A DNA stretch of 64,000 nucleotides, from NCBI GenBank assembly GCA_039881045.1, contig JAYWVB010000007.1:310001-374000 (forward strand). Direction: 5' to 3'. Both the position numbers and the translations under genes were made by a program. The stretch is from Chaetomium olivaceum. Taxonomy: Eukaryota > Ascomycota > Sordariomycetes > Sordariales > Chaetomiaceae. The stretch's first letter is position 1. Each line of letters starts with the position of its first letter. The notes below the pieces were generated by a model. The model saw only the letters and a list, made by a program, of their open reading frames with translations, was not told where the DNA came from and did not search any database. This document shows, piece after piece, positions 32,301 to 43,049 of the stretch.

Positions 32301-33270
32301 CCATGAGACGGAATTGGTGGCCGTGATCATCATGAAGCAAAATGGGCACTCAAAGGGCCCTTTTCCGCCTCTTTTGGAAGTAGCGGCACGCGGAGCTTTG
32401 CGGTTTCGGCGACGGAGGACGCAAACGACGTCTCGGACACACCGCCGTCGGAACGGGCATCTTCATTGACAACTCCCATGGAGTCGTTCGCTGGGTCCCT
32501 ATCCTTCAGCTCCCGCGGAATCGAGGACGCAATTTGCTAGCAGCGTCGGCTGGCACCGGCTTGTCGGGATCGAGGCCCTGGCAGAGCTTTGCGTGGTGCG
32601 CCTCGCGGTATTTGAAGTACTGGCGCCTTCTGGAGATGGCCTTGCCCAGACGGACAGCGAGATCTTCGTTGATGGTACCGCCGAACTTGGACCGTACGTG
32701 CTGAACGTCGAAGGGCTCGTAGTACGACGTCTCGGTCGGGGCCGACGCAACGAAGCGGTCGTGCGGGGCCGGGTTCCTGATGGACACGCTGAGGCGGAGG
32801 AGGCAGTTGACGACGTCGACGACATCGACGGCGATCTGGCCGAGCTCCGTGTCCGGGATTCCGTCGTCCAGGTCGTCTTCTGGCTCGAGCGCATCGTCCT
32901 CGAGGTCGTCCCAGGGCGCTTCCTCGCCCGTGACGATGGCGACGGCATCGTCGAGCAGGGTGTTTAGGTCTTCCAGGAGGTTTATGACCTGCTTCTGGAT
33001 GTGCGAGGCGTCCCGGAGGCGGTAGTCCAGGGAGCTCCTCCCTTTCTTGTGCGCGCCGATATTGCCAGACCAAACCCGGAAGCGGGTCTCCTCATCGCGA
33101 AGACTGGCTGAGATGGAGCGTCTCTGTTCGTCTTCGTTCAAAGCGTCCAGCGACAGCAACTGGCGGAAGCAAGCTAAGCACTTTGCGACCAAGACAGAAA
33201 TCTTTCCCCCCGTGGCCTCCTTGAGGACTGAAGCAGAGTCATTGACCGGAACCGCGCGGGGTCCGCCCAT
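29366..33270 (-). CDS. C2H2-type (AcuF-like) zinc finger / DUF8035-type protein, three exons, three frame breaks
   Basis: Exons 33270-32299, 32230-29734 and 29565-29366. The N terminus is a helical regulatory domain (FRVWSGNIGAHKKGRSSLDY, DASHIQKQVINLLEDLN). Then come C2H2-like fingers (FECPFCFMM, HVYGDLRPYVCLHADC, CRLCSETLSSRKQYQRHVGR), a long disordered R/D/S/P-rich region including nine threonines from an (ACC)n run near 31382-31403, and a C-terminal domain with GARWTKISRNLVNPEAL, FEVRDDFVIVLRVLSREEI and a charged tail. I recall this architecture as the fungal AcuF-like C2H2 plus DUF8035 family; its role is unknown, and a nuclear location is only inferred. Missing single bases are inferred near 32512-32514, 32355-32360 and 30846-30850. 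With them the exons sum to exactly 1224 codons (1223 aa). Confidence 0.75.
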
Positions 33271-33590
33271 ACTGGTGTGAGGATCGAATGAAGGAAACAG
33301 TGCTCTGATTTTGTCAGCCCATTTTATGATTTATCTGGGCCCTCGTTTCGTCGGGGTGTTTTTGTGACGCCTTTGTCATATCTCGTCTGTGAGTTGTCGA
33401 AGAGCCTGCTGGGTCATCAGACACAGCAGCAGGCTTCCCACCGCTCAAAGATTGCATGCACGTGCTTGATATATGCATGTCTGCTCAGCCGCATTCTGAT
33501 TACTACTACCCCGCCTAAACTAACGCCTTCTCATTCAGCATCAAGCATGTCCACCTCGACCAACTTTTGACACCCTCCCACCCCCCCGGC
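33271..33590. other. Divergent promoter region
   Basis: Shared upstream DNA of the C2H2/DUF8035-type gene (minus) and the DUF7580-type gene (plus). It is pyrimidine-rich just before 33591. No other feature is visible. Confidence 0.4.
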
Positions 33591-35487
33591 ATGTCGGGCT
33601 TTGAAGTCGCCGGGGTGGTCCTCGGCAGCCTCCCGCTCGTCATCTCGGCACTCGAGCATTACCGCGACGGGTTGCGGTCGATCCAGCGTTGGCGAAAGTA
33701 CGAGCGCGAGCTCCAGAGCCTGGTCCGCAACCTTGAGACAGAGAGGGCCAAACTCCAAAATGTCTGCGAGAAGCTGCTCGTCGGCCTGGTGCCGCCCTCG
33801 CGCATCGAGGCAATGGTCAACGACCCAATGGGGAGCCTGTGGCTCGAGGCTGAGACCCAGAAAAAGATCCGAGCTCGTGTCTGGAGGTCTTGGCCACTCT
33901 TCCAGGACACGACCAAGAGCATGCAGCTCGCCATCGAGGAGCTGATGGAGAAGCTAAAAAGGCCCGTGGGGTCTGACTCCATCGCCAAAGGCCTCAAGCG
34001 AGCCACTTTCACCCTCAACCGGTCGCAGTACGCCGAGCTGCTGTCGACCATCAGGGACGGCGTGTCCAGCCTCGAGTCGCTGACCACGACCAACATGGAG
34101 CTCGAGCCCCAGAGGCGTGTCAGGTCGCGCATCCGCCTCCTGTCCATCCTCCGCGACCTCTCGGTGAGCATGTACCTGCGCCATCCGGTCCAGCTTCCGC
34201 TGCACGTGCGAGCACGGCGTCGGCATGCGTCTGACGACCTGGTCTGCCGATATCATTCCAGGGGATGAAGAGGAAGATATTGTCGGCGATATCAAGTTCC
34301 ATCTCGCCCTCTCCTATCACCAGAGAGCACAGGAGTCTTCTCTTTTCTGGGAACACGTTGCGGTTGAGCCCCGTCTACCGCCCACGCTGGCCCTCTCCGC
34401 CCGCACCGGCACCAACACCGACGCCGACGCAGACACCGGCCCCACTGGCACCTGTAGCGCCCAACACCGTATCCGGCATCATGAGCGCCAAGAAAAGGTT
34501 CAAGAGCGTGCGGTGGTCCGGATTTCAGTCCCAAGCCTCGTCAACCACGACTACGCTGGTGCAGTCCACTGCCAGCATCACAACGGCAGTGTCCAACATG
34601 GCCCTGGCGAGCAGCACCACCTCCACTACCACCAGCTCCTGCACCAGCTCCAGCACATCCACCCTCGACCTGTGCGTCGGCATCAAGGACGCCCAAAAGG
34701 GAAGCAGATGGAAGGGCACTGCTACGGGACCATCTTCGACAACCTCGCCCCAAAACCGCGGTACTTCGCCGTGTGCCCCTATAATCAGCTGGGCGTCGGC
34801 CTGGGGAGCTGCCGCCTCGTCTCGCTGCGAGACATCCTCGCCCAGCAGAGCGGCATCCCGCCCCTGACCCTGCGCGACCGCCTCCAGCTGGCCGTCCACA
34901 CGGCCTCGAGCGTGCTCCAGCTGTACGAAACCCCCTGGCTGCCCAACGCCCCGGAAGCGGCGACATCTTCTTCGCCGTGTGGGGCGACTGTCCATATTAC
35001 GGACACGCCTTCGTCATGGCTGGTAGCGGCAGCAGTGCAAAGGATAACTCCGCGCAACCGCCGCCGTCCATCATCCCAGCCCGACCCTGCTCGCCCTGGG
35101 CATCCTACTGATTGAGATTATCCGGGGCCAGACGATCGACCCCGCGCACCGCGGGGAGAAGGCGGCTACTTCTACCACCAGCGGAAGCGGAAGCGGCCTG
35201 CCCGACCTGCTAGCCGACTACGTGACGGCCACCGGCTACTCTCCGACGTCTACCAGGCCAGCTCCAACTACGGCAGCGCCGTGCGCCGCTGCATCGACGC
35301 CCAGTTTCCGCACCAGAAGAAGCTGGACCTGGCCGACGAGGATTTTCGGCAGGAGGTATACTCCGGGGTCGTGGCTTTGCTGGAAGAGGATCTGAGCTTG
35401 CATAGGCACCTTAGTACCTTGGTAAATCTGGGGTCACTGGAGAAAATAAGCAATGCCCCGACAGGATTTAGTCCTGTACCCCTGTGA
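33591..35487 (+). CDS. DUF7580-type fungal protein, heavily frame-broken
   Basis: The N terminus MSGFEVAGVVLGSLPLVISA followed by IQRWRKYERELQSLVRNLE is typical of a fungal family related to HeLo-like/prion-forming sensor domains and named DUF7580 as I recall. Further family blocks are IRSSFRCTCEHGVGMRL, IKFHLALSY..SLFWE, STLDLCVGIKDAQKG, CYGTIFDNLAP, LTLRDRLQLAVHTASSVLQL, DIFFAVWGD, TLLALGILLIEIIRGQTID and a C-terminal RRCIDAQFPHQKKLDLADED then FRQEVYSGVVALLEEDL. These lie in order but in changing frames: +1 (or two missing) near 34176-34180 and between 34390 and 34440, and one missing base near 34697, 34960, 35076 and 35232. Counting these gives 633 codons (632 aa), a normal family length. 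Either a real pseudogene or, given the rest of the window, a poorly resolved sequence. The C-terminal half often looks kinase-like in this family. Confidence 0.7.
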
Positions 35488-36219
35488 CCTTCAGGTACCG
35501 GTACCAAGCTTCGGTCTCTGCAACCACCCCTTTTGACAGCCCAGTCATTACTGCGGACTCTTGGCCTCTCTTTCCAGGGGCAGACATGACAACTACGCTA
35601 TATTGCACCCCATGATGGGCTTTTTGATGCCTCCTACTATTATCTGAGACGCATCTGGGCACACGAAATTGCCTTTTTTATACCTTGCCCACGTAACACC
35701 GCTCACCCCGGCTCAGAACCTGTAACGGGCAAGGTAGTGTGTTGCAACTAGCTAGGTCTACTTAACAAAGACGCGGAACATGAGGAAAAGGAAGAAAGAA
35801 GGAGATGCCTCGTGAGAGGCTCTCTTGCTTATGTACATCACCGCCTTGTTCCGATCAGAAGGAGACAGAAGATCCAGAGTCGTCGCCAGTCCCCTTGTGA
35901 TTTAGTGCTGTAGTCTGTGTGTGTTAATCCGACATCATATTTGTGGCCCCTTCTTCAAGTACCATATATCCGGACGGCAGTGGTTTCCTCCGGAACTTCG
36001 ATAAACAGGACCTCTGGCGCGACGACTATTGGCTTCCAACACATTCATATCTAAGATACCGCAACGGGAAGTAAGTATCCTTCCGGGTTCTTTCAAGAGC
36101 CCCCGTTAATTATCTCCCAGATCCTCTCCAGACAGCCGGTCCAGGGACCGCCCATTCCGTCCTACTCGATGTCGGTTCCTCGTAGATGCTAAGATGAAGT
36201 TCGGGCTCTAGACTTCAGG
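35488..36219. other. Intergenic, no gene seen
   Basis: 3' flanks of the convergent DUF7580-type and AA9 genes. No supported feature. Confidence 0.4.
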
Positions 36220-36990
36220 TCAGCAAATGTGTCCCCCACCAACCCCAGCGCAGACCAGGGGTTCCTCACCATCCTCCTCCCAAACCCCAGGGATAGACGC
36301 CAGATACTCCTCCCCCGGCATCTCATCCCCATCACCCTGCACGAACAGGTGCGCACACTCGGGGTAAAACTCCGGCTTGAACGGAACATGCAGCGCAACC
36401 AGCTCATGCCTCATCAGATACGCCCCGCCCCTGAGCCTCTCAGGCACCGTCACGCCCCACGTGAAGTTATTCGCGACCAGCTGCTTCTGCGCCCACACGC
36501 CCTCGCGCATGCTACCCTCCAACAAGCCGGCCTCGTCGATCTTGAACCAGTGCCGGCCGCCCGTGCCGTTGAACGAGGAACACGCGTCGGGCTCGGCCCC
36601 GCAGTAGGCCATCCACACCACCACGGCCCCGATGTCGTGCGGCCAGCCCGGTAGTAGGCTTGAACCTCGGCGCCGGCGGGCACGGTGGCGTATTCTTCGG
36701 CGTAGCTGCCCGGTTGTTGCACACGAGGGCGGGCGAGCCGGTGTCGGTGATGGGGCTGAAGTCGATCCAGTGCCGCTGGATGGAGTGCTGGCCTTCGGCG
36801 GGGTAGTAGGGGAAGAAACTAGGGAGGGGGGTTAGTTCGGGTGGTTTGTTGGTGTGGCCGGTTTGGCAGTTGTGAGGTGGGTATACCCAGGTCGCCAATC
36901 CCCTGCGATGGAGTAGTTCCACACGCCGCCGTGACCGGCGACGGCGGAGGTGAGTAGGGCGATGATCGTGGAGCGTATAAAAGGGGCCAT
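36220..36990 (-). CDS. AA9 lytic polysaccharide monooxygenase (former GH61), two exons, two frame breaks
   Basis: Secreted copper enzyme that oxidatively cleaves cellulose or related glucans. Exon 1 is 36990-36887 and exon 2 is 36818-36220 (68 nt intron). The signal peptide MAPFIRSTIIALLTSAVAG ends directly before His1 in HGGVWNYS, the N-terminal half of the copper histidine brace. The second histidine is in MRHELVALH, and the axial Tyr is in PEFYPECAH. SIQRHWIDFSPI and SPALVCNN are typical early family motifs. The second-sphere Gln of the usual QxY motif is Glu here (EFY). Single missing bases near 36709-36712 and 36641-36650 are needed to join NN to PGSYAEEYATVPAG and AG to PHDIGAVVVWMAYCG; then the gene has 235 codons (234 aa), normal for AA9 without a carbohydrate-binding module. 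Regioselectivity cannot be read from sequence. Confidence 0.85.
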
Positions 36991-38260
36991 ATTTAGGGGA
37001 CTAACAAAATTCCTGAGTGGATACACAACTGAACTGGTTGTCAAGAAAATAACAGAAAGAGAACGATTGGACTTCCCACTGACATTTAAGAACACTCTCG
37101 ACCTCCCCGGGAAGCCCCGTGGTCTCAGTAAATATAGATACCCCAAAGCATCCGCACCCGTCGATCATCGCCGTTCAATGCAACCCCTCCTAGCAGCGTT
37201 GTTTAATGTAACCCGTTTCGAAGGTAATGCAGTATATCCCGACTCCGCAAAGTCCCATACCAAGGCATATGATTTCATCTGCACCTCGGTGTAGCCGCCT
37301 GAAGATGGCTAGAGCATTGTAGTCAAGCCTCACTACCTAGCAAACGGTGGACAGAATTATGGATGAAGTTACTATTCTTCAGACAGTCTCTGGACCGCAC
37401 CAACAAAACGGCTGTGACGAGAGAAAACACCCAACATCACCGAGCGTTCCGCGGCCAGGCAGGCTATTTAGCATAAAGTACCAGAACCCAACTATCTGTC
37501 GAGCTACGTTCCGGTTGCAACAGCCCAGCCCCGAGTTTGGCGTTCGGTGAGCTCCTCGGCCCGCTGTTGCCGGTATTGTGGCGCTGGTTGTTCCTGTAAG
37601 ACGGCCAGTAACTCCTCCGCTCTCCCTGGGAACTGTCCAATGCACGCGTGACATCCTCGGATATTCACGTAACCATTCTTGGGAGACAGAGGTGACAATT
37701 AGAATACTGGTTGCTTCTGAGAAGTGAACCAGGCAGAAAGCCAATTAGCTTGGTAAGGTTGTTGAATGTCATGTTGAGATCCCGAGTCGCCTCCGGAACC
37801 TGCCTGGCCAGCACCGAACCAAACATTCCCCAGAGTCTACACCGACAAAGACACGAGGCGGGCCACCGCCAACAGATGGCTATCCACCCACGGAAAAGAG
37901 AAAAAGGAAGATGTGATATCGGACGGATAACTCTGAGCAGACTGGCATGCTCAAGACAGCCGGTTCGATAACTACGGCTCGAGATCAAATTGCCGGGAAT
38001 GGGGGGGTTGGGTCGAAAGCGGGATTGGGAGACGACTCAGATATATGGGGTGTAAGGGAGCATGCTCTCTATCCGTAAATCCCGTGGATGGGGTCGCTAC
38101 GCTCATTATGAGATCGGTGTGGAAGGAGGTTGAAAATCGCTCCAGTACCGACACCCCAAAACAGTCACACTGAAATCCCACACAATGGCTTCAGCAATGT
38201 ATTGGGCCCGTCTATGGTACTCTACAGTGCAACACCCTCGCCGTGGCAGAAACTCCCCGC
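36991..38260. other. Intergenic, no gene seen
   Basis: About 1.3 kb between the AA9 promoter and the 3' end of CCT2. No open frame has a family resemblance and no repeat was recognised. Confidence 0.4.
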
Positions 38261-40040
38261 TCACCTCTCCCGCCGCCTGGGGGCCGCTCTTATTATGTCG
38301 TCCACACGCAGGAGGAGCTGCAACAAAGTTAGCACAAACACCCTTCAACAACCACCCCTCCGGCAAACGGATAACTCACCTCTGCGGCTTCGCTAGCCGA
38401 GTTGACCACGGCACGCTTGAGCTTGTAGCTCTCAATGACACCCATCTCGCGCATGTCGGCGATGCCGCCGCCGGGGCTCATCAAGTCCAGACCGTAGGTG
38501 GTCAGGCCGTCGTAGATGGCCTTGCGCAGGCGGGCGACGAGGTCGCCCGAGTCGAGACCCGCGTTGTCGGCCAGGATGGTGGGCAGCTGGCGCAGGGCGT
38601 TGGCAAAAGCCGCAACGGCCGTCTGCTTCTTGCCCTCGACGCGCGTGGCCGCACCCTCGACGGCCTTGGCCATGAGCATCTCGGCGCAGCCACCGCCGAG
38701 CGTAGTGCGCGGCTCCACGACCGTCTGCGACAACACGGCCAGCGCGTCATGCAAACTGCGCTCGGCCTCGTCCAGCAGCTGGCTCGTCGCACCGCGGAGC
38801 ACGATCGTGCAGGCCTGGCCGGCCGCCACGCCCGAGAACTTGATCAGCGTGTCCTCGCGCGATCATGACCTCCTCAATCACGTCGCACTGGCCGAGCTTG
38901 ACCTGCTCCGGGTGGTCGAAAGTGGAGGCGATCTCGCCGCCAGTGACGAGGGCGAGGCGCTCGATGCCGTCGAAGTCGGCGTGCTCGATCGACATGATGC
39001 CGGCGTCGGTGAAAAGCTGCTCGGGCCAGTTGTAGATCAGCTGCCGGTTGATGAAGCAGTTGATGCCGTGCGCCTTGATCTTCTCCACCTTGGCCTTCAT
39101 TTTCTCGCGCTCGGCCCGCTCGAGCTCCGCCAGCTTGTTGGTTGAGCTGACCTTGAGCTGGGCGCCAAAGATCTTCACCTTGTCCGTGTCCATGGATGTG
39201 TTGGCAACGAGGATCTTGGCCTTCTCGAGACGCTTCGGTTGGTTCACGCCGATTTTCTTGTCCAGGATGAAACCCTCGTCGAGGTACGACTCGCTAAGCT
39301 TGCCACCGGCCTTCTTGATGATCTGGATGTTGCTAAGATCCGACGAGCCCTTCAGCCGTAAGACAGCATCGACGGCCAGCTTGGAGAAGTGGTCACGATC
39401 CTGGGCGAGCACCTTGGAGCTAAGGGTGGTCCGGGCGATCGCTTGGAGATCCTTCTTGAAAGCATCCGGGTTCTTGCTGTAGTCTACCGCCGACCCTTCC
39501 AACGCCTTCAGCGCTGCTTGGCTGGCTATCCGGTACCCCTCGATGATGGTCTGGGGGTGATCTTCTTGGCAACGAGCTGCTCGGCCTCCCGTAGGAGTTC
39601 TGCTGCGAGGACCGCCACGGATGTGGTTCCGTCACCGACTTCGTCGTCCTGGACCTTTGAGATGTTGACCAGCACCTTTGCTGCCGCGTTATCGAGAGCG
39701 ATAGCCTTGAGGATTGTCGCACCATCGTTGGTAACCATGATTTCGCCGGTCGACCTGCCGCCCCTTGTCAGTCCCACAACCACCACCAAACACCAGTCCA
39801 ACCTAGATCACGTACGCCGACTGCAAGATCTTGTCCATGCCCTTCGGCCCAAGTGTGCTCTTCACCAGGTCACCAACGGCGATGGCGCCGACGAAAGCCG
39901 CGAGGCGGGCATTCTCTCCCTTTTCCTGTGTCGTCCCCTCCTCGAAGATCTGGGTGGGGCTAAACGAAGACTGCAGTTGTTGTTAGCAATGGCCTAAAGG
40001 TTAAAATAATAATGCAAGCAATATGATTATAACGTACCAT
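38261..40040 (-). CDS. CCT2: Chaperonin CCT/TRiC subunit beta, four exons, two frame breaks
   Basis: Beta subunit of the cytosolic group II chaperonin that folds actin, tubulin and others. Exons 40040-40038, 39970-39816, 39754-38380 and 38317-38261. The first coding exon is only the ATG. Landmarks: GDLVKSTLGPKGMDKILQSA, EIMVTNDGATILKAIALDNA, VQDDEVGDGTTSVAVLAAEL (ATP site, with the catalytic Asp in GDGTT), LDEGFILDKKIGVNQPKRLE, INCFINRQLIYNWPEQLF, LALVTGGEIASTFDHPE, TIVLRGAT, DEAERSLHDALAVL, and the C-terminal LRVDDIIRAAPRRRER. Two breaks: one missing base at the run 39553-39557 (so KKIHPQTIIEGYRIA reads through) and one extra base near 38856-38862 (VIEEVMIGEDTLIKFSG). Net length is 530 codons (529 aa), as expected. 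CCT2 is essential in yeast, so these breaks almost certainly are sequence errors. Confidence 0.95.
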
Positions 40041-40635
40041 GACGAAGACAGTGTCGGGGTATCTAGAAAAACCGAAAGTCTTTTAGAATGAGGTCCGCTG
40101 AGATAACGGTCCGAGATGGCGGGGAGGAGGGGCAGCTCTGGACCAGGCAGGCGCTGCTCCAGGGCAACCGAAGCTGCTGGACTTTTTGCCCAAGCAATGG
40201 CAAAATTCAAAAGAGCTTCTCACCGCCTTTCTACAGTTGGCCGCCACCTGAAACGGAAAACGTAAGACTCACACTTTACACAGGGCAAGACAGAGCCGTT
40301 TTATTCTTAAATATTGTAGAAACTCGCAAACAGATCCGATACTTCTTTTTACGTTCGATTATCCGTAGAAGCTGCTCTGAAACCTGAAGCATTTCCAAGA
40401 ATCGTGGTAGAAGCACAAGCGGCATTCGCTAAATAAACAGTCTGTGTGGGGCAATTTCTCAACTCCCAAAGTTGGATCTGGCTGAACCCCACCACGTTCT
40501 GCGCAGCGCACAAAATCTCGTCAATTATCTCGACGACGAAGATCCCCAGTCCCCGCGGCAGCACAACCACATCGGCAAACCTATCCGTTTTCGCAACAGA
40601 CCCACGATACGGACCAGCCCGATTGATTGCCCAGC
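40041..40635. promoter_or_regulatory. Bidirectional promoter region between CCT2 and eIF3b
   Basis: A 595 bp spacer between two divergent housekeeping genes (CCT2 on minus, eIF3b on plus). No TATA box or other element can be assigned with confidence; the promoter role is inferred from position only. Confidence 0.5.
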
Positions 40636-43021
40636 ATGGCGCCGTCATTCGACCATTTGCGCGATGAGGACCTCGATGAGGAGGATTTCGACATGGACGA
40701 GGTCGACATCTCAGATCTCCGCGAAAAATACGAAGTCCAGCTAGAGCAGGGTTATGACACATTCGTCGTTGTCGACGGCTTGCCCGAAGTTAACGCGGAC
40801 CAAAAACCGAAGCTCGTCAAATTTTTACTCAAGAAGCTCAACTCAGTCGGGAGGGTCAGCGAAGACTCAGTCTACATGCCCATGGGCGATGACGGCAAGT
40901 CGCTGAGGTATGCTGCTTCTTGGCGGAAATGCAGGGCTCTGCAACCGTAAAACGACCGTTATTCTGACCTTCATAGGTTTGCCTTTGTTGAATACTCGTC
41001 CGCCGCCGAGGCTGCCGCGGCCGTGCGCGGGCTCGACTCGACCCCGCTCGACAAGAAGCACACCCTGCGCGTCAACAAGCTCACCGATGTTGACCGGTAC
41101 GGGCGAGAGGGCCGCATTGAGGAGGAGTACACGCCACCCAAGATTGAAGAGTTCCAGGAGAAGGAACACCTCCGGTCTTTCATGGCGGACCCGAGCGAGC
41201 GTGGCAGAGACCAGTTTGTCATGTTCAGGGGGGAAACTGTGGGTGTGTTCTGGAACAACGAGAAGGACCAGCCGGAGAATATCGTCGACCGGCAACAATG
41301 GACCGAAACCTTCGTTCAGTGGTCCCCTCAGGGGACATATCTCACATCCGTCCACGCCCAGGGCGTACTGCTCTGGGGCGGCGCGTCATGGGCGAGGCTC
41401 AGGCGGTTCCCCCATCCCTTCGTCAACCTAGTCGCCTTCTCGCCCAACGAAAAGTATATGGTCACCTGGTCAAACCGCCCCATCTCGATCCCCGACAGCG
41501 GCCACCCCGCCCTGTCGCTTGACGACGACGGCAAGAACTATGTCATCTGGGACCTCGAGACATCTAAACCCCTGCGGTCGTTTGCCCAGCAGGACACACC
41601 AGCAACCGGCGATGACCCGGCCAAGAAGCCGGCAAAGTTCCCCTGGCCCGCATTCAAGTGGTCCTCAGACGACAAGTACGTGGCACGACTGAACCAGGGC
41701 ACCTCCATCTCCGTCTACGAGCTCCCCAGGATGAACCTCATGGACAAGACGGCCATCAAGATCGAGGGCGTCATGGACTTCGAGTGGGCGCCCGCCACCC
41801 CGCGCCGGGACGGCGTCAAGACATACGAGCAACTCTTCTGCTTCTGGACACCCGAAATCGGCAGCAACCCCGCGAGAGTCGGCTTGATGAGCATCCCCTC
41901 CAAGCAAATCGTCCGGTCACTCAACCTCTTCAGCGTCTCAGATGTCAAGCTCCACTGGCAATCCGATTCCGCCTACATCTGCGTCAAGGTTGACCGTCAC
42001 TCCAAGTCCAAGAAGTCTCAGGCGACAACGCTCGAGATCTTCCGTGTCAAAGAGAAGGGGGTGCCCGTTGAGGTCGTTGACACCATTAAGGACACAGTCA
42101 TTAACTTTGCCTGGGAGCCTAAGGGTGATCGCTTTGTCATTATCACCACTCCCGAGCCGGTCGGTGCCGTTGCCGTTGCGCCCAAGACCTCGGTTGCGTT
42201 TTTCTGCCCCGAAAAGGCCAAGGGCAACGCGATCGGCAACTTCAAGCACCTGCGGACGCTCGACAAGAAGAACAGCAACGCCATCTACTGGTCACCAAAG
42301 GGCCGCTTCGTCGTTGTCGCCGCCATCGCCAACACCCAGAGTTCTGACCTCGACTTTTTCGATGTCGACTTCGAGGGCGAGAAGCCGGAGGGCGAGAAGG
42401 ACCTGACGGCGAACCTGCAGCTCATGAACACATCGGAGCACTACGGTATGACCGACATCGAGTGGGATCCCTCAGGCCGCTACGTCGCCACCTGGGCGTC
42501 GTCGTGGAAGCACGCGGTAAGCACCAGACTCCCGGTAACAGTAACAGAGGAATGAACACCCCGCTAACGTGCGCCTGCAGATGGAAAACGGCTACCACCT
42601 CTACGACTTCCGCGGCGAGCTGCTGCGCGAGGAGGCGATTGAGAAGTTCAAGCAGTGGTCGTGGCGGCCGCGCCCCGCGACGCTGCTGAGCAAGGAGGAG
42701 CAGAAGCAGATCCGCAAGAACCTGCGCGAATACTCGCGCGTCTTTGAGCAGGAGGACGCCGAGCGCATCAGCAGCGCCGACGTCGCCGTCGTCGAGGCCC
42801 GCCGCCGCCTGCTGCTCGAGTGGGTCACCTGGCGCGAGACCATGGAGGAGGAGCTCGCCGAGGACCGCGCCGCGCTGGGTCTGCCCGAGGATGGGCCCGT
42901 TGCGGAACTGCTCCGCCAGAAGACGGCCGCTGTCGCGCCTGCGGGCGAGGAGCAGGAGGAGCAGGTCGTCGAGGAGATCATGGAGGAGGTCCTCGAGGAG
43001 ACCGAGGAGATTGTCAATTAG
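40636..43021 (+). CDS. PRT1: Translation initiation factor eIF3 subunit b, three exons
   Basis: Scaffold subunit of the eIF3 complex, needed for 43S assembly and scanning. Exons 40636-40907, 40977-42516 and 42581-43021 (introns 69 and 64 nt); 750 aa with no frame break. The acidic N terminus (DEDLDEEDFDMDEVDISDLR) is followed by an RNA recognition motif (TFVVVDGLPEVNADQKPKLV ... RFAFVEYSSAAEAAAAVRGL), then the beta-propeller region with blocks WSPQGTYLTSVHAQGVLLWG, VWSGSD-like repeats such as FKWSSDDKYVARL, and IEWDPSGRYVATW, and a C-terminal helical part (LYDFRGELLREEAIEKFKQW, RPRPATLLSKEEQKQIRKNL) ending in an acidic EEIMEEVLEETEEIVN. The ATG at 40636 is the first in frame and matches the usual length. 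Confidence 0.95.
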
Positions 43022-43049
43022 ACTGCTGCTGCTGCTGCTGCTGTTGCTG
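43022..43049. repeat. CTG trinucleotide repeat just after the eIF3b stop
   Basis: GACTGCTGCTG... with about eight CTG/TTG units immediately 3' of the stop codon, in the presumed 3' untranslated region. Confidence 0.7.
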
